Assembly (NCBI GenBank): GCA_019614645.1
Contig: JABWDB010000049.1
Span: forward strand, 372,001 to 436,000
Direction of reading: 5' to 3'
Source: Stratiolaelaps scimitus
Lineage: Eukaryota > Arthropoda > Arachnida > Mesostigmata > Laelapidae
DNA: 64,000 nucleotides
Both the position numbers and the translations under genes were made by a program. Below the pieces are notes generated by a model. That model was not told the origin of the DNA. It saw nothing but the letters and a program-made list of their open reading frames with translations, and made no database searches. Position 1 is the stretch's first letter. Every line of letters starts with the position of its first letter. This document shows positions 47,078 through 59,985 of the stretch, piece after piece.

Positions 47078-49885
47078 CCTCTTAATCCACGTGATGGTTT
47101 TTACTGCGTTGCTCATTGCCTGTAGGAGCATGTAAGACCTTTTTTTCTTCTTTATCGATAGAGGTATGACCACTTCCATTTCGTCCGTATTATCCTTTCC
47201 ATTTCCAATTGTGCTTTTGGAATATTTCCAGTCCTCTGTTCTACGTGCGAAACCATCTGCCCGTTCCTGAGATCGATCCTGCGGAATACAGACTAGAGAT
47301 CGAAGGCATCGGTATTAAAGGAACTAAGACGTTGACTTTGGATGATCTCAAGACAAAATTCCCCAAAACTACGATCACGGCGGCCCTTCAGTGCGCTGGG
47401 AATCGTCGATCTGAACAAAACAAGGTTTGCGCTTAATCGCTCGTGTTCTACAGACGCTGAACATCTATCGATTTCACGTCAATTTCATATGAATGCTTGC
47501 TGTGAAGAGCGATTGTAAATGAGTGCCAGGAGTAAGTCGAACTTGATACGAAGTATTGCAATGCCCAACTCGAAATAACTAAACTAACTGTCGATGCAAA
47601 TGAGACGCTGACTTCCACGGTGCAGGGCCAGGGGGGTCCCAGCAAAGATGGTTATCAGTTCATCATACGTATCAATATTTTCTATTTTAATATTATGCTA
47701 TTAACATATTAGGCTTTAGGCTTTTAGTTCACTTGACATATATTGATTTGTTGATGGATACCGAAGACAACCAACGGTTCGTTCTGATATTTGATTTAGA
47801 TAAAAAAGGTGAAAGGACTGGATTGGGGTGCGGCCGCAATTGGAAACGCCACTTGGTCTGGCGCTCGGCTAACCGACGTTCTGCAATATCTCGGTGTTGA
47901 CCTTCACGATCCCCGGGTTTCCCATGTGATATTTGATGGGCTTGACCTCGACCCTACCGGAAAACCGTATGGAGCCTCAGTGACTGCTAAACGGGTAAGT
48001 TGAACATAGCCCCGGTAAGGTGTGATGGTTAACGAGAACGATTTGAAATCGAGCTCCCACGCATTTATCAAGCGTCTCTACCCCTTTGGCGTTTCAAAAT
48101 ATGGAGGTTATTATTATTATTATTATTATTATCTAAGCTCGATCGTACCATTTTCATTAGTATCGCGTGACTCTCTCCTCTCGACGAGACAGCGTTTTGA
48201 ATAATGATTTGTTCTTATTACCAGGCGTTGAGTCCAGACAGCGATGTGATCCTGGCGTATGAGATGAACGGGGAAACTCTATCGCGGGACCACGGTTTTC
48301 CGGTGCGGGCAGTCGTGCCTGGAGTTGTAGGAGCACGCAACGTGAAATGGCTCGGCAGGATATTGCTTTCTAAGGTCGAATCGGACTCACATTGGCAGCA
48401 GAACGATTACAAAGGTAGCCCGAATTACTTTTTCCTCTGTAAGCTATACGAGCATAGAATTCTACTTAGAGTCCTGTTTTTTAAGATACGTACGTGCGTA
48501 TACGGTTAGGGTTCCTGCAACTCTTTTTTTTTCGCAAGGAGGTGGATTTTTCCATAAAGCTCTACGTCTTCACCTGGAAATGCACACTCCCCTGAGAGGT
48601 TTGATCTGAAATCTTGATCAGCCGAACCCCAGTGCTCAGTGGGTGACGAACGATTTTGTTAGGACGATCCTCCTGGATAATCTTCCTCAGTGGGACCTTC
48701 TGACAGTGAAATGAAAACAGTGAGATAGAAACTGTGTTTTCAACCTTAAGGAGACATTGAATCTCATGCAGAAATGAAGAAAGTGTGTGGGCTTTCCAGT
48801 CCGCACTACGGTGCACATTATGCTGAGGAACAGGCTGTGCTATATGTGTTAATTTCGCGCAGTGTAACCTGTCTATATATTTTAAAATTTCCCTATGATA
48901 TCAACTGTTTGTAGGATTCTGCCCGAGCGTTGACTGGGATACCGTTGATTTCAAGAGTGCACCCGCAATCGAGGAGCTGCCGGTGACTTCGTCCATCTGC
49001 GATCCGATGGATGGCACTCAAGCCCGTGTCATCGATGGCAAGGTGACCCTCCGAGGATACGCTTGGTCAGGCGGAGGGCGTAAAATTGTTCGCGTAAGTT
49101 CCGATCCTACAATGCATTATGTAAGACAAATGATACAAAAACCCGGGAGGTTAGACTTGGCCTGTCTAGAATACCGCCAAGTCGGTCTCATTTCGCGGAT
49201 ATCAGTGGTTTTATCGAACCACCACGGAGTCATATGGATAATGGGAACTCAAGTTACTATATCGTTGCTCATTGCGTAGGTGGACGTATCTGGAGACGGC
49301 GGGAAGACCTGGCTGGCCGCGGAACTTATCGGACAGGAGAAAGCGTCACCTCTGTATAGAACTTGGTCTTGGACCATTTGGGAGGTAAGGAAGTTCAATT
49401 CGACGGTGCGGCTTTGCATTCGATTGTGTTCGAAACACGTTGTGAGCCACTGGCCGTGTATTTGTAGTGCCCTTTCGTAGTATGGATTTTCACGGTAGCT
49501 AATTAACTACCGTCAAAATCCACAGCTACAAAAAGGCGGCATTGGTCGTGTCTGAGATAAACGTTGGGGAGCATTTTAGATAGCTCTGTTGGACACTGGT
49601 TACTTGCAAGCGATATCATGATATCACATTTCATTTATGCTTATATGTAATTAGTTGGCTTCTAAAAATAAGCCTGTCATCCGACTCCTTTATTAAATCT
49701 CAAATATTTGTCTTAAATCTTAGGCAAGCGTTCCTGTGAAGCCGGACCAAAAGGTAGCTGAATTCATCTGCAAAGCCGTTGATTCATCATATAATTCACA
49801 ACCGGACACCGTCGAGCCTCTTTGGAATCTTAGAGGCGTGCTTAACAACGCCTGGAGTCGGGTTCGAATACAGCTCAAGCACTAA
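45554..49885 (+). CDS. SUOX: Sulfite oxidase, mitochondrial (first exon not located)
   Basis: Oxidises sulfite to sulfate in the mitochondrial intermembrane space, the last step of sulfur amino acid breakdown, using molybdenum cofactor and a b5 heme. Exons: 45554-45720, 45959-46197, 46568-46752, 47232-47424, 47800-47994, 48225-48414, 48915-49093, 49280-49384 and 49724-49885. All phases agree, giving about 538 residues. Exon 1 here has a hydrophobic segment ([17 protein letters not shown]). Exons 2-3 are the cytochrome b5 domain ([14 protein letters not shown]; the HPGG His is a heme ligand). Exon 4 has RNHLPVP and the cofactor-binding cysteine in [10 protein letters not shown]. Exon 6 has [15 protein letters not shown] and [14 protein letters not shown]. 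Exons 7-9 form the dimerisation domain ([20 protein letters not shown] to [16 protein letters not shown]), stop TAA. The exon at 45554 needs an upstream phase-2 exon with the start codon and targeting peptide; none was convincing. Confidence 0.95.
47012..47072. repeat. (TA)n microsatellite in a sulfite oxidase intron
   Basis: Two TA runs separated by TGTATACA, lying between the exons ending at 46752 and starting at 47232. Confidence 0.9.
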
Positions 49886-51480
49886 TGAATTGCAACGAAG
49901 CATAGTATATGGTGAATACTCACTCGGCACCCCCAGAATCAGGACTATCAGGAGTATCAGTGTTCGTGGTGTTTCCTTAGTCTTCGCGAAGCCCGGTACA
50001 TGCCGAACGTTCCTCACTAGCCAGTAAACGATTTTTATCCGAAAATCACTACAATAATTTTCCAAGTTTTATATGACCTGTTTGGGCTGAAATTTATCTT
50101 TTGTATTACGAGTCGAATAGCTACAGTATTCATATAGGACAATTGCCGAGTTAGGTATTATGTTCAAGGGGTTGCCCGTTACAGGCCAATCTTTATCGCG
50201 GCCGATTGACATATATGGTTTAACATAGTAGATAATTTAGTAATAGATTTTTCACTACTAGTAAATTTCAAGTGCCATCATGTCATGTTAGCGATTCTAT
50301 TGTGTATTGTGCGGTTCAAACGGAACAGGTTCGAGGTACGACTACTAGTTATTAGCTCGATAATCATGTTTTAACAATAAACAGTGATCTGTTGTGCAAT
50401 CAGCATAATGAGCATAAAGCGACATTTAGGTGAATACGTGCAATATCGAGGTCATTGGTTTGTCGTTGGGCCTCTGCTGTGGGGAGCGATTTTACCAGCT
50501 TGAATTGTGAAGGATTGCCGATGTCCGAGTGGCGAGTGAATTGTTCACCGTTACACGACATCGAACAAAAATGTTAATAAATCCTGTTATTGTTTAGATA
50601 CTAAATGCGTATACATGCATCCCTTATTTTTACCTTAATTTTGAATATTTTAAATGCATTTTGAGGAATCCCCCTCCTCGCTTCCCGGCCTGGGACGGTT
50701 CATAGTTGGGCAATGTTATATTGGGTTCATAGTTGGGCAATGTTCATAAGTGGGCAATAATTTAGTTAGGGCAATTGGAGTAACCACCTCTCAGAACTAA
50801 AGTGCCAGGTGGCCTGATATGATAAGTACATGAATAACATCGTCGCTTTTTTCACAGATTTTTTATGGACCTTGTTTGGTCCTGTGATCGACCCCCCCCC
50901 GTTAACAAGTATAACATGATAGAAGGAGTCTCCGGTCATGGGTTGTTTCGTTGTAGGTTATTATTTTTGCTCAACATTCGTTAAATTTTAAAACTTTCCT
51001 AGTGTAAATTTACCAAGAGTATAAATTTACGTTCAGCGGGTACAAGTATCGCCCACTTTTCTAATTGAAAAATAAAAATGATTTTCAATTTACCAAGTGG
51101 CGTCAGATCAAACCTAGTCACATAGTTTCGGTGGAGCGTTTGGCTTTCGAGTTTGTTCCATACTCATTGTTATTTCAAATCCTCTAAAGGGCCGTTGTCC
51201 CCTGAAGCTTTAATTCGTGTTTTACCTTGTTGATACCTAGAGACTGTACATACTTTTGACCCGATTCAACGAATTTATCCTAAGATAATTTGTTATTACA
51301 GTATTCTCTCCGGTAACGTCCAAACTTCACAAATTGAGCCCTCGTAAACAAATCGCAATTAACGGAAGGTTTAGACCACGGCATTATCGCAACAAGGTGT
51401 AACTTGAACTTCAGGTTGGCAGGCGTAAGGTGACGGGCTAATTGCAATTCGAACTCGGAATATTTAACCTATGTGAATGG

Positions 51481-51578
51481 GGTAAAGCTAAAGCTTTATT
51501 GGTTTATTAAAGGAACTGCAGTTTTTACAATGCTTAAGTTCTCTTATATGTCATGACACGGGACTCGAACCTGTAATT
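51481..51578 (-). repeat. tRNA-derived SINE with B box
   Basis: Read on the minus strand: GGTTCGAGTCCC (B box, 51560-51571), then GTGTCATGACATATAAGAGA, then ACTTAAGCATTGTAAAAACT, then GCAGTTCCTTTAATAAACCA, then ATAAAGCTTTAGCTTTACC. This is the best copy of the family in the window. No A box is evident upstream. Confidence 0.75.
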
Positions 51579-53157
51579 GGATTAATAAAAATAAAAATTA
51601 ATTACTCCAACCGGGGTAACAAATTCAGTGGAACGGGATGGACTGGAACAATGTAGGGAGTAATTTAGTTAGGGAAATTGGATAATTTCTACTAGGTGAC
51701 GGAATCACGGTGACACAACAACAGCAGCAGCAACCAACCAATCAACAACAACAATGTAATAGGATACACACCCAATGTTGAATAATGGGATCACAGCATT
51801 AATGCAACTAAATGAATAGAACAATGTGGTCTAATTGAAATAAGCTGCAAGTCAGGTAACGAGCGAATTGCAGCGCGATAATTACAACGTAAGAACAATG
51901 ATACCTGCCGCTGAGTACCGCGCGAAGTGACACAGTCTATAGTTGACATTGAAGCGAACTTGTGTCTCAGATTTAAGCGGATTAGACATGAAGCCGGTTT
52001 AGGTTGGATTAGAAAAAGAAGGAGGATATTGGTGTAACGTACAGCATGCACTATACACGTATGGTGGGGAGCATCTCGGATGAAATCTCGAATGGATGCT
52101 TGAGTATTGATGCCGACAATAGTTAAAAGAGTGTTCCAAAGTGCCATAGCATAGAATATCGTGGTCGTTGAGAAAATGGTTGAGAAACATGGATACGTGA
52201 GAGGTCGTTAGTTTTTCAAGTGTAACATTCACTTGCTTATATCAGTAGTCATTCTTATCGTACGGTTAGTTTTACCTAATGCAGCGGAGTAGAAAAAATA
52301 GGTTTGTCAACCTCCTGTGGCTCAAGTGGCTTCCTCGTCTCCAGAAGTGGGAATATCCACTTCCAGTAAATGTGCATTCTGAAGCAGTGCTAGTAAAGCA
52401 CAAGGTGTTATAAGCACGCCGCGGTACGAGGTGTATGCCTTGAAATCCCGTCGCTGTGCCGGCGCAGCGATCAGACCACCGTCAAATAGGACACCGGCGC
52501 ACCTTCAACAGGATAAGCGATCAATGGAAGCAAAGTCAACGACTCATTACTTGACACAAGGTATACGGGGATACCTGCAGCGCAATGAGGTGACCCGAAC
52601 GAGGTAACACGGTTAGAGGAACTATAACCTACGATCGAGTTACTGAAGTGAAGTAATTTTACAACTGCAGGAAGGTAAAGGAGTAACTGGAACCACGCGG
52701 TCGGTCAGCTGAAATAAAGTAATACCGGGACAGCAATGAGATAATTGCAGGGGGACATTGCAATTAAAGGTATTTCGACTACGATGCGTATGTTTGAGGC
52801 TGCAGACAGAAGCACCTGCTAACCATGATCTTTAAATATATGAGGTCAATGTGTCCGTCCACTGAAGAAGGGTCTTAATATTGAGCTAAATCTTAAACGA
52901 GAAACTAAATACAGATGCTATATTTGTCGAATTTGAACCGCTAGCTTGCTCGTAATTGTCCTAGGCACTCGAACGAACACGTTGAGCATGCAAAAACAAT
53001 GCTTTAAATTGTTTTCATACATAGTTAGGGTAGTGCATTTGACCTAGGTGAACAAGTATTCGCCCATTGAGGTGCTGATATAATAAATCGTTTACGTTGC
53101 GGGAGCGACTTTTACGTGACTACCTACGGCATGCTGGGCATTCAGATAATTTTTTTC

Positions 53158-53168
53158 AAGATGGCGGC
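53158..53168 (+). promoter_or_regulatory. YY1-like site
   Basis: AAGATGGCGGC is the extended core motif bound by YY1/Pho factors, common just downstream of start sites of housekeeping genes. No gene is identified beside it, so its function is open. Confidence 0.35.
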
Positions 53169-53276
53169 CCTTTTTTGACGGGATGACGCTGTGTCGTCAA
53201 CAGGGAACGCATGCCAGCGCCACCTGGAGAGTTAAGTGCTCCTCTGAGAGAAACTCTATCTTGCAAGTCCTGTCTG

Positions 53277-53305
53277 AGCCCGACGTTGGTTAGGTTCGTC
53301 GGGCT
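53277..53305. repeat. Small GC-rich hairpin
   Basis: AGCCCGACG (53277-53285) and CGTCGGGCT (53297-53305) are exact complements around an 11-base loop. The role is unknown. Confidence 0.7.
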
Positions 53306-53570
53306 GAGAGCGAGTCTTCGCATGGAAATTCCTGGCTAGGTAGGATGATTGATGGGAAAACGATGGGACCCCTAGTAAATAGAACAGACTAGGTAGAAAT
53401 ATGCTATATATTGTCAGGTTTATATGAAGTAATACTAAAGGCGACGGGAGATTAACAGAAAGGTTGACAGTTATACTATCCATAATATGAAATAGCTTCT
53501 CCACATTGATACTTCTTCGGACTATAATACATGGAGGTCGATTATTTGGTTGTGACGATAATGAGAGTAT

Positions 53571-53646
53571 AACGACGTTCGGCTGTCCTGGAACCCTTCC
53601 GGATCATAAAAAGTGAACACCCTTTGGAGGTTGGTTTACGACTACT
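53571..53646 (-). repeat. Repeat pair, left copy
   Basis: The sequence with ACGTTCGGCTGTCCTGGAAC, CCTTCCGGA and GGAGGTTGGTTTACGACTACT recurs in reverse orientation at 57385-57448 with few differences. It is probably the terminus or body of an unclassified transposon. Confidence 0.75.
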
Positions 53647-56600
53647 ATTATATATATATATATATATATTACATTGCGGAAGCTACAGGAAAGGAAATGG
53701 TCGTGACTTGAGTGCATAGGTTCAAGGAAAGTGAACGCATTGCAATGATAAGTCGTTAGATGTCGAGAATGTTTCTTAATCTTTGACACGAAAACAGTCT
53801 TCAAGACGATGAAGATCTTCCAGTCACCAAAGGCAAAGCGGAATCCGGCAACACCTTCCCAAACCGAATCTGCTGATACATAGAAGACTCCTGAAGGACG
53901 CCTTCATCTTGGTTCAAAAAAGATTTCAGATACATTGTTTTAGAGATTGGGAACTCCCTGGGGCGCCATCCCTAGGGACGTTTATAACCATAGTGATTAG
54001 AATTAGTGATTGAAGGACTTCTTTACTTTGGTGCATCAGATTAATTAACCGAAGTACATGAACGATGCTTGCAGTAATTGCTCAACATTAATCACTTTAC
54101 TCACTTGCACTCGCGACTATCAGCCTTTAAATGTACACAGCACATAAGAACGTACATTAAAATCGGATACTATTCTAGGGGCAATATGTGTCCATACCAA
54201 ACTCAAAGATGTTCTGTTAAGGCTCACCAATTCCTACATTTCCCCAGATACACAGAAACTACAAATATGCCGCTCAGTCCACTGAATTCATATAGACATT
54301 TCTATTCATATCTCGTCCTGCGAAAAATGGCAGTCATTCAGCTTCCACCAGGCTTTCGGCGCCTGCGGCCAGCTGACGATTCATTGCTTGCGTCTACTCG
54401 TGTCCATGTGTTCGCCATGTGGCCTCCGTGGCGCTAAACGAGACTCTATATTTCCAGGCAGCAGTTCCAGTTGGTATTACGGACCCTGTGATATGACTTT
54501 CCATCAATAGTGCCTGCACCGAGCAATGCCTACATATGATGATGCTCACTTGTTGCAGGTGTCCATCTCCCGCCAGAAGGCAAATATAGCTCACCGTGGC
54601 ACGCCTGTCCTGGAGTCATGACTGCTACTGGAGCGTGACCGCTAGGGAGCACGCAATTATCCATTGGTCTGTTGGCAGTTCCCGGGGACCGAAAGCGACC
54701 ATAGCGAGCCTAAGCTAGCATTTATTGGTGCTCTGTACAACGACGATGACGGCGGCGACTACTATCACTGCTTCGGTAGCATTATCCTCCTTATACTTTT
54801 CTGCTCCACTTATGGTTGACTTGAAAATTATCCACTTAACCTCATCTTCGGTCATATTTACACTCGACGAGAAGTGATTTACAAATCCGAGTACATAAAT
54901 ATATAGATATAGATCTTCTCACCGGTTCTGGTATCGAGAACAAGTAAAAAAATTTCCCCTTGTCTTAGCACGAGCTAAGTGCGTCTCCCGGATAGGCGAA
55001 ATCGTCTGAATTCGTTCAATCAGCGAACATTGGCAATCCCTGAAACTCAGTCAGCATCAGCTAGCACACGTTGCCTCGTAATTCACCACCCTCCAGGATA
55101 TTATAATAGCATTTATATAATAGCTCTGTAATTTACTTAGATTGTGGGGGATGCTCGCACTGTTTCACCCTCCGCTTGATCTTTGCGCGAACTCGCAGCA
55201 GCGGCACTACAGCGGCTCACGGCTGACTTCGTGGTGGCTGGTGTGCGTGAACGACTGAATGCCCATTGGAAAGCGACCTACGAATCGGTTGTTGTTCCTG
55301 ATAACGGTGGCTGCTAATGTGTAGTATGTATTAGCAGTGCTAGCCGTCAGCGGCCAAACGCGAACTGCAAAGTCCCCCATCAGCATAATGTTAAGTCGGG
55401 CCCATTCGCGGTATTGCAACTGGCTGCCACAATGGAAATCGCAGCAGCAGCAGCAGCAACAGCAGATGCAGAAGGAGCAGCATGAGCAACGCCTCTCGAT
55501 TGTTGCCGGCACTGCGAGATAGAGACAGCCAGTGTTGTTGCGATCGCCGACGCCGACATCGCCGCGAGACAAAAAGCTAGCTAGGTAGCTACGCCGTCGC
55601 TAATGGGGGTGAACAGGAGGAGGTGGACGAGGAGGAGGAGCAGGAGGAGCAACGACACAATGAAGAACATTCGCTCGTAGTTCCCGTTGCATCCGCTGCT
55701 CCCTGCTGCTGCTGGTTTGCGGGACGATGTTGCCCGTGTAGCGGCTCATGTAGCGGCTACAGCCGCTGCTCTCAGTGCAAAAACATTGGCCGAACGGCCT
55801 GACTGGGCGACGTCAGTCGCCGGCTCGTGGAGAGGCAGCCAGAAAAAGCACCGAGTGTGCGAGACAGACACACACACAAACAGATAGCAAGGAAGGAAGG
55901 AAGGAAGGCAGAAAGGGATGAGAGGACCTGAAAGAGTCGTCTCGCGGTGACTGAACGTTGGCGTCACCGGAGCCGCTGCGATGGTTCCCTTGCGTTGGCT
56001 GCCACGCGTCGAACGCTGAACGTGGGGAGGGGGGACTAACGCTAGAAATGTATAATGTGTAGAGTTATATATATATATATATATATATAGAAGGGCACTG
56101 AACTATTTGGACGGAGTTCCCGGAGTGTCCGCCAGACAGCAGGGCCATCGCGTGGCAGTGAGCACAGACCAAGAGGGAAGGTAAGAGAGATGAATCTTCA
56201 TGCGAACTAAAAAAATATTGCGTTATTTTTTATGTTAATACTGTGACCTGAGGGAGTCCCGTGGGCACAGGGTAGCAATGAAATGCACTCGCCAAATTGG
56301 CGGACATAGCTGTTGAAGCAACGAGAGAAAATTTCCTAGGGTTACTTACATAGGATTTATATTGGGTCTCTCGTCGTTGTCGCTTCCGACAGACTGAATG
56401 AGCTGAAGAAGCTGATTTTGTTGACCATGAGACCCTTCGTATTTTTCGTTATGTAACGCATAGCTGATGATGAACTCCAACACGGTGACCGTCTCGTTGT
56501 CGTTCTTATGTTTATCGAATTCTGTTTGCTAGAAGAACTCCGGCTTGGCTGTCTTCCTCGTACAACGATGAGCGTTAGAACCACCATTCAGATCAACGAA

Positions 56601-56808
56601 CAGACGATCCGCCACCTTTAACCGCTGTATGTCGTTATCCTGCAGTAGGTGGCAGAGTGCGATTCTTTTTACCTTATCCTAATGTCAACGATTTTCAGGT
56701 ACGTAAAGGGAAGACTGGTCCTACTGAGGAAAAACAAAGCTGAAAACGATCAATTGTAACTTCGTCTGTTGCAGTGTGATATTTTACACCTTTTACCTAT
56801 TATTTTTT

Positions 56809-56853
56809 ACGAGAACTCAAGCAATTTATGTTGCAGTTCCGTCAATAAACAGC
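56809..56853 (+). repeat. SINE fragment
   Basis: GAGAACTCAAGCAATTTATG and TTGCAGTTCCGTCAATAAAC match the 3' body of the tRNA-derived SINE family without the B box or tail. Confidence 0.55.
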
Positions 56854-57227
56854 AGTTTGTATTGTATTGTATCAATTGCGATATCTGTGAGTGTGTGATG
56901 GCGCGAACGAAATTTTTCGCTGCGACATAAAATCCACTGGTTTTAGTCCAATGAACCGAACAACGTGGTGCGATGTTTGGGAAATAATGTAATCAGATTT
57001 TGTTTCAAGAAGTCGCCCGATCCGCGACAGGGCTACCAAAGTAAATGTGTTCAAGAGAGGCTGTGTAAAAGAAGGCGTTCGTCTGCGGGAGGGATGACCT
57101 AGTTGCTCAACCCATACAAATAGGGATAGCATACCCACTTAATAGGGGTGTGCTTGTCTTTGAGCCATGTCTCTATCGGGGATTCGAACTAGTTTTATAA
57201 TATTAGAATTCTTGGAAGCAATTCTTG

Positions 57228-57375
57228 ACAGGGTGACTTAAAATTACCTTGGGTTCTTAAGGGTTTCAAATTCATGCAAAGATGTTTCGTATGATCATGT
57301 TGCTTTTAAGACACCAGATATCTTTGCATTAATTTGAAACTCTAAAGCACCCAAGGTAATTTTAAGTCACCCTGT
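57228..57375. mobile_element. Foldback MITE of about 148 bp
   Basis: The left arm starts ACAGGGTGACTTAAAATTAC and the right arm ends GTAATTTTAAGTCACCCTGT. The inverted match extends inward for nearly 58 bases per arm, through TTTCAAATT and ATGCAAAGAT. The element is almost entirely two arms with a short loop and no coding capacity. Ends of the CAGGGTG type are common in Tc1/mariner-derived elements, so that is the likely source; target-site duplication is not clear. Confidence 0.85.
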
Positions 57376-57384
57376 GTAAAGGAT

Positions 57385-57448
57385 TAGTGGTCGTAAACCA
57401 ACCTCCAAAAGGTGGTCCGGAAGGGTTGCAGGACAGCCGAACGTCGTA
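57385..57448 (+). repeat. Repeat pair, right copy
   Basis: Reverse complement of the repeat at 53571-53646, starting about 10 bases after the MITE. The two copies are about 3.7 kb apart in inverted orientation. Confidence 0.75.
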
Positions 57449-59985
57449 TATTAGTGGTAATAAATAAAAGCACATATGATATCAGTTTTCTATAGCAATC
57501 ACCATTCTCATATTTTTATTTTATTTTATTATTTACAAAAGATGCTTTATTCTCCTTTTCAGTCTTCCTGCGTCTTTGAATGAAAGATTTCTCGATCTTC
57601 CTATATACAGAGTTTACAATAATGTAAAGTGGATCCGGGATGTTCCTGTCAGAAATCATGCCACGTACAGCTAATCATCATTTATCTCATAGTGTTAGCA
57701 TTCGTATGATAATATCCTCCGTCATCGTCAGTATAGAATAATAACAATATTATTACTAAACACACTTTCATGGCCTAACCTTGCATACATTCAAAGTCGA
57801 CGTTCACAGATACGCACACCCCGACCAGAGCGAGTCGTGTCCTTTGCCTTGACTGAAACCTGAAATGCCACTGGATTACCGGCGATCTTCTTTTGTTTCC
57901 AGCCAGCATTTGTTTCGTTGGCTATCGCCGCCAACCCCATCGGCCCTGTTGTTTCTATGAGGTTGTCGTCGCAAGTTGTTCACGAGTTCTCGCTCAATCG
58001 CTCGATTTTGTTTGTATTGCTTCTTCATTTCCTTTTTCGAAGAGAATTGAGTTGTCGCGCAGCTTCAATCCCATCGCCTATCAGATAACGATTCAACTGC
58101 TGATTTTTGGCAGCCTGCAATAGTCTCGTTATGTCTTGTCCTGTCGTCGGACGCCACTGATCGACGTCGGGAGGGGCGTCACTTAGGGTTTTGGTGCATG
58201 CCTATTGTACACGGTCGTATCTAGCTGTCTGTCGAGAAGTCCATGTTCAAATTGCTTTCAATGTCTACTTCAATGTTCAATGTATATTGTCTTATTTTCT
58301 CATATTGATTGCGGCCATCACCTCTTCGGTTGCTTCTCCATATTTCGTCTTATTTAGTGTGTACAGCATCCTCCCCATTCTCTCTCTCTCTCTCTCGCTC
58401 TCATATAAACATGTGTCGGGGCCACATGAGCGGCATAAGCGTGTGGGATTGACATTACATCACTTTATACAACGAGTGTTAACGGGAATCCCTGCTATAA
58501 TATGATTCTGGTTGTTGGGGACACTTGGAAGGTGGTGGCTGGGGATGGGGATTATGGATTATGTCGCTTGCTAAATTAGTTTGCCTCTAAAATCGCCTTT
58601 TGGCCGCTTTTTCTAAACGAATTTGAACAGTGACGAAGGCGTCTAAGGGGATTGTATTCGAAAAACGCTAGTAGAAATGTGATGTAATTACGCCTATTTT
58701 GGCCTGTGGACAATAACTAGTTAGCGAAAAAAAAAAATCGAAATCGGAATGCGTTTAACACATCCAATAAATATTTCAGTGTTTGTATATATATATATAT
58801 ATATATATATACGTGTGTGTATGTGTTGATGCGATAGCCAATTGGTTCGCTATTCTCACATATCGTCACGAAATCCGGCACAACAATTACCTGAGTAGGC
58901 ACAAATTGCTGGATGAGTATATACGTATTTATATATATTCTATTTATGGATGCTATCGCAGAACTCCGCCGTATACATGGAGGAACATAGCAAACGGTAG
59001 CAGTGAACGAAATGAGTGAACTAATCCTTACTACAGTTAGTTCCCTCCGATTGGGCGGGCATTCGGACATGTAATAACAACTTTTGATTCTACATCAGTG
59101 AAAACCAAACGTTCTTCGACCCTATCTCATAAACAACAGTTGAATCACACAGTAGGGACACAGAAGACCACTCTTAGATGTGCCTTTAAAAGCATACACT
59201 GAGTCTGTCATGCGGGTTAACTATTTCAACTACTATGTTAAGCGATAACTGGGTTCTAGCTGGGACACGAGAGAATCTTCAGAAGGGATGGGACTTACAT
59301 CTATGTAACCTTCACGCATGAAGCAAACACTTGACTTGTAGCTGATTCATGAAGCTATCGGTTACTGTTATTTTTGTGCTGACCTTCGACGTATGACGCG
59401 TGTCAAAAAGCTAACAGGCTGAACGGGTGGACACTGAGGTTCCGGGTGGTTGCAGGGCGGGAACAAGAGTCAAGGCAACGTTTGATGATGGACAATGGTA
59501 GAAAAAGCATATAGAATGGAATGGAACCCATAGCATATTATAGCACTGATGTGTTGTTGCACCTTGTATTACTCTTCGTCCCTCCATTGTTTTCAATGTA
59601 TGATGGTGATATATATATATATATATATATCAATGAATCTACAGGTACTTTTGGAATGAGCGGCCACCAGGACGCTCCGTCGCGGCCCAACGGCAATCAA
59701 ACATCATCAAGTCATCATGCTGCCCACTGTCGAGGGATCACTTAGTTGTCACTTGTCTCTGTTGCAGTCTCTGAATAATAATAATAATGTAGTAAAATTC
59801 TACAGGACGCTGTCCTTGGCCTGTTGTCCTTCAAAGTTCCACTGCCACCGGCATTACAGCACAGCATCGTTCAGCAGGAACGGTAGCAGCAGACTTTGTG
59901 GGCAAGATCTGTCTATCGCAGAAATATTGTCAAGCGGCCCAGTTGCCGCAATCGATTCCTTCGCAATGTGATCCCTAGGTGAGCC

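Larger units (their letters stand above)
49886..59985. other. Gene-poor region with repeats
   Basis: About 10 kb in which I find no supported protein-coding exon. It contains two SINE fragments, a foldback MITE, an inverted repeat pair, a hairpin, a YY1-like site, (CAG)n near 55440-55470 and (GGA)n near 55612-55650. There is also GGAA near 55890-55910, with TA runs at about 53650-53670, 56067-56088, 58787-58811 and 59611-59630. The GC-rich stretch at 55150-56010 could be the promoter or 5' UTR of a gene whose exons are not here. Confidence 0.4.
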
